Source: an uncultured Gemmatimonadota bacterium
Lineage (GTDB): Bacteria > Gemmatimonadota > Gemmatimonadetes > Gemmatimonadales > Gemmatimonadaceae
Direction: 5' to 3'
DNA length: 6,421 nucleotides
Assembly: GCA_903906325.1 (NCBI GenBank)
Contig: CAIVJV010000010.1
Coordinates: forward strand, 1 to 6,421
The notes under the pieces were generated by a model that worked only from the letters and a program-made list of their open reading frames with translations, ran no database searches and was not told the DNA's origin. The number at the start of each line of letters is the position of its first letter. The stretch's first letter is position 1. Positions 5,615 through 6,421 of this stretch are shown piece after piece. The translations under genes and the position numbers were made by a program.

Positions 5615-6421
5615 GTGCTCCATCGTCATCTCTTCACCTCCGAGTCGGTCACCGAAGGGCATCCGGACAAGGTCGCCGACCAGATCTCCGATGCCGTGCT
5701 CGACGCCCTCCTCGCGCAGGACCCGCATTCGCGCGTCGCCTGCGAGACGATGGTCACCACCGGCCTCGCGACGATCTTCGGTGAGGTCACCACGGCGGCC
5801 TGGGTGGATCTGCGCGCCCTCGTGCGGCAGACGATCGAGGGGATCGGCTACACCGAGGCGGGGATCGGCTTCGATGCGCACTCCTGCGCGGTGCTCAACG
5901 CGCTCGGGCAGCAGTCGCGCGACATCGGGCAGGGGGTCGACACCGGTGGCGCCGGCGATCAGGGGATGATGTTCGGCTTCGCCTGCGACGAGACCGAGGA
6001 GCTCATGCCCCTCCCGATCGTCCTCGCGCATCGCCTCACCGAGGCACTCGCCGCGCGGCGCAAGGACGGCACGCTCCCCTGGCTCCGACCGGATGGTAAG
6101 TCGCAGGTCTCGGTCGTGTACGAGGACGGGCGCCCGGTCGAGGTCGACACCGTGGTCATCTCCACGCAGCACGCGGACTCGGTGGGGAACCGCGCGATCC
6201 ATCAGGCGGTCACGCGGGACATCATCGAGGCGGTGATCCCACGCGAGCTGCGCGCCAAGAAGATGAAGCTGCACATCAACCCGACGGGGCGCTTCGTCGT
6301 CGGGGGGCCGCACGGCGACGCGGGCCTCACGGGGCGCAAGATCATCGTCGATACCTACGGGGGCTACGGCCGCCACGGTGGCGGGGCCTTCTCGGGGAAG
6401 GATCCCTCCAAGGTCGATCGC
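5615..6421 (+). CDS. metK: S-adenosylmethionine synthase (MetK), 3'-truncated by window
   Basis: The first 269 residues of a cytoplasmic enzyme that makes S-adenosylmethionine from methionine and ATP; the family is about 385-400 aa, so roughly the last third lies beyond the window. The start is GTG 5615, giving [20 protein letters not shown]. This places GHPDK at 15-19 (catalytic His16, metal-binding Asp18) at the expected distance from the N-terminus. Signature one, [11 protein letters not shown], is at 111-121, and signature two, [15 protein letters not shown], is at 255-269 and is cut by the window end. [23 protein letters not shown] (220-242 region) is also conserved. No ATG lies near the start; an in-frame TTG at 5588 would add nine residues and overlap the terminator's T run, so it is less likely. 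No Shine-Dalgarno sequence precedes the GTG. It is a housekeeping gene and probably not part of the PTS function. Confidence 0.95.
   Translation, partial: MLHRHLFTSESVTEGHPDKVADQISDAVLDALLAQDPHSRVACETMVTTGLATIFGEVTTAAWVDLRALVRQTIEGIGYTEAGIGFDAHSCAVLNALGQQSRDIGQGVDTGGAGDQGMMFGFACDETEELMPLPIVLAHRLTEALAARRKDGTLPWLRPDGKSQVSVVYEDGRPVEVDTVVISTQHADSVGNRAIHQAVTRDIIEAVIPRELRAKKMKLHINPTGRFVVGGPHGDAGLTGRKIIVDTYGGYGRHGGGAFSGKDPSKVDR

Noticed and set aside
5594..6376. A 260-codon minus-strand open frame opposite metK.
   Set aside because: The plus strand carries the MetK signatures in order; the minus-strand product is an Arg/Asp/His-rich shadow.

Overview
This is a GC-rich, fully coding bacterial window (roughly 70% G+C by eye, Ile almost always ATC, Asp often GAT). 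It carries what reads as one complete phosphotransferase (PTS) operon between the 3' end of a glycosyltransferase gene and the 5' two thirds of metK. All genes are on the + strand. The gene content (HPr kinase, mannose-family EII, HPr and EI together, followed by metK) and the protein sequences suggest a Gram-negative-type, high-GC lineage such as Gemmatimonadota. That placement is inference from family resemblance and was not tested; Myxococcota or another former deltaproteobacterial lineage is an alternative.

Layout: the C-terminus of a GT4-type glycosyltransferase (2-229) is followed after 6 nt by hprK (236-1201). Then come the four subunits of a mannose-family PTS permease: EIIA (1191-1565), EIIB (1562-2053), EIIC (GTG start at 2050, to 2745) and EIID (2742-3503). 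Next are HPr (3503-3769) and enzyme I (3776-5542). From hprK to HPr every junction overlaps by 1 to 11 nt, and the HPr-EI gap is 6 nt, so the block is almost certainly one transcript with translational coupling. A short hairpin with four T residues (5565-5589) is the only plausible terminator. metK then starts at a GTG (5615) with no visible Shine-Dalgarno sequence and runs off the window.

How it works together: phosphate would pass from PEP to EI (His193), to HPr (His15), to EIIA (His13), to EIIB (His14), and on to a sugar carried by the EIIC/EIID membrane pair. HprK would phosphorylate and dephosphorylate HPr on Ser46, which is present in the expected context, so both the transport and regulatory phosphorylation sites are kept. 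No sugar-catabolism gene, regulator or rapZ lies inside the block, so the substrate cannot be read from the window.

Nothing here looks like an undescribed system. The points worth a second look are the compactness of an intact kinase-to-transporter PTS, the lack of catabolic partners, a few substitutions in HprK and EI signature motifs, the SD-less GTG start of metK, and a strong excess of GATC. No RNA genes, mobile elements, CRISPR arrays or long repeats were seen.
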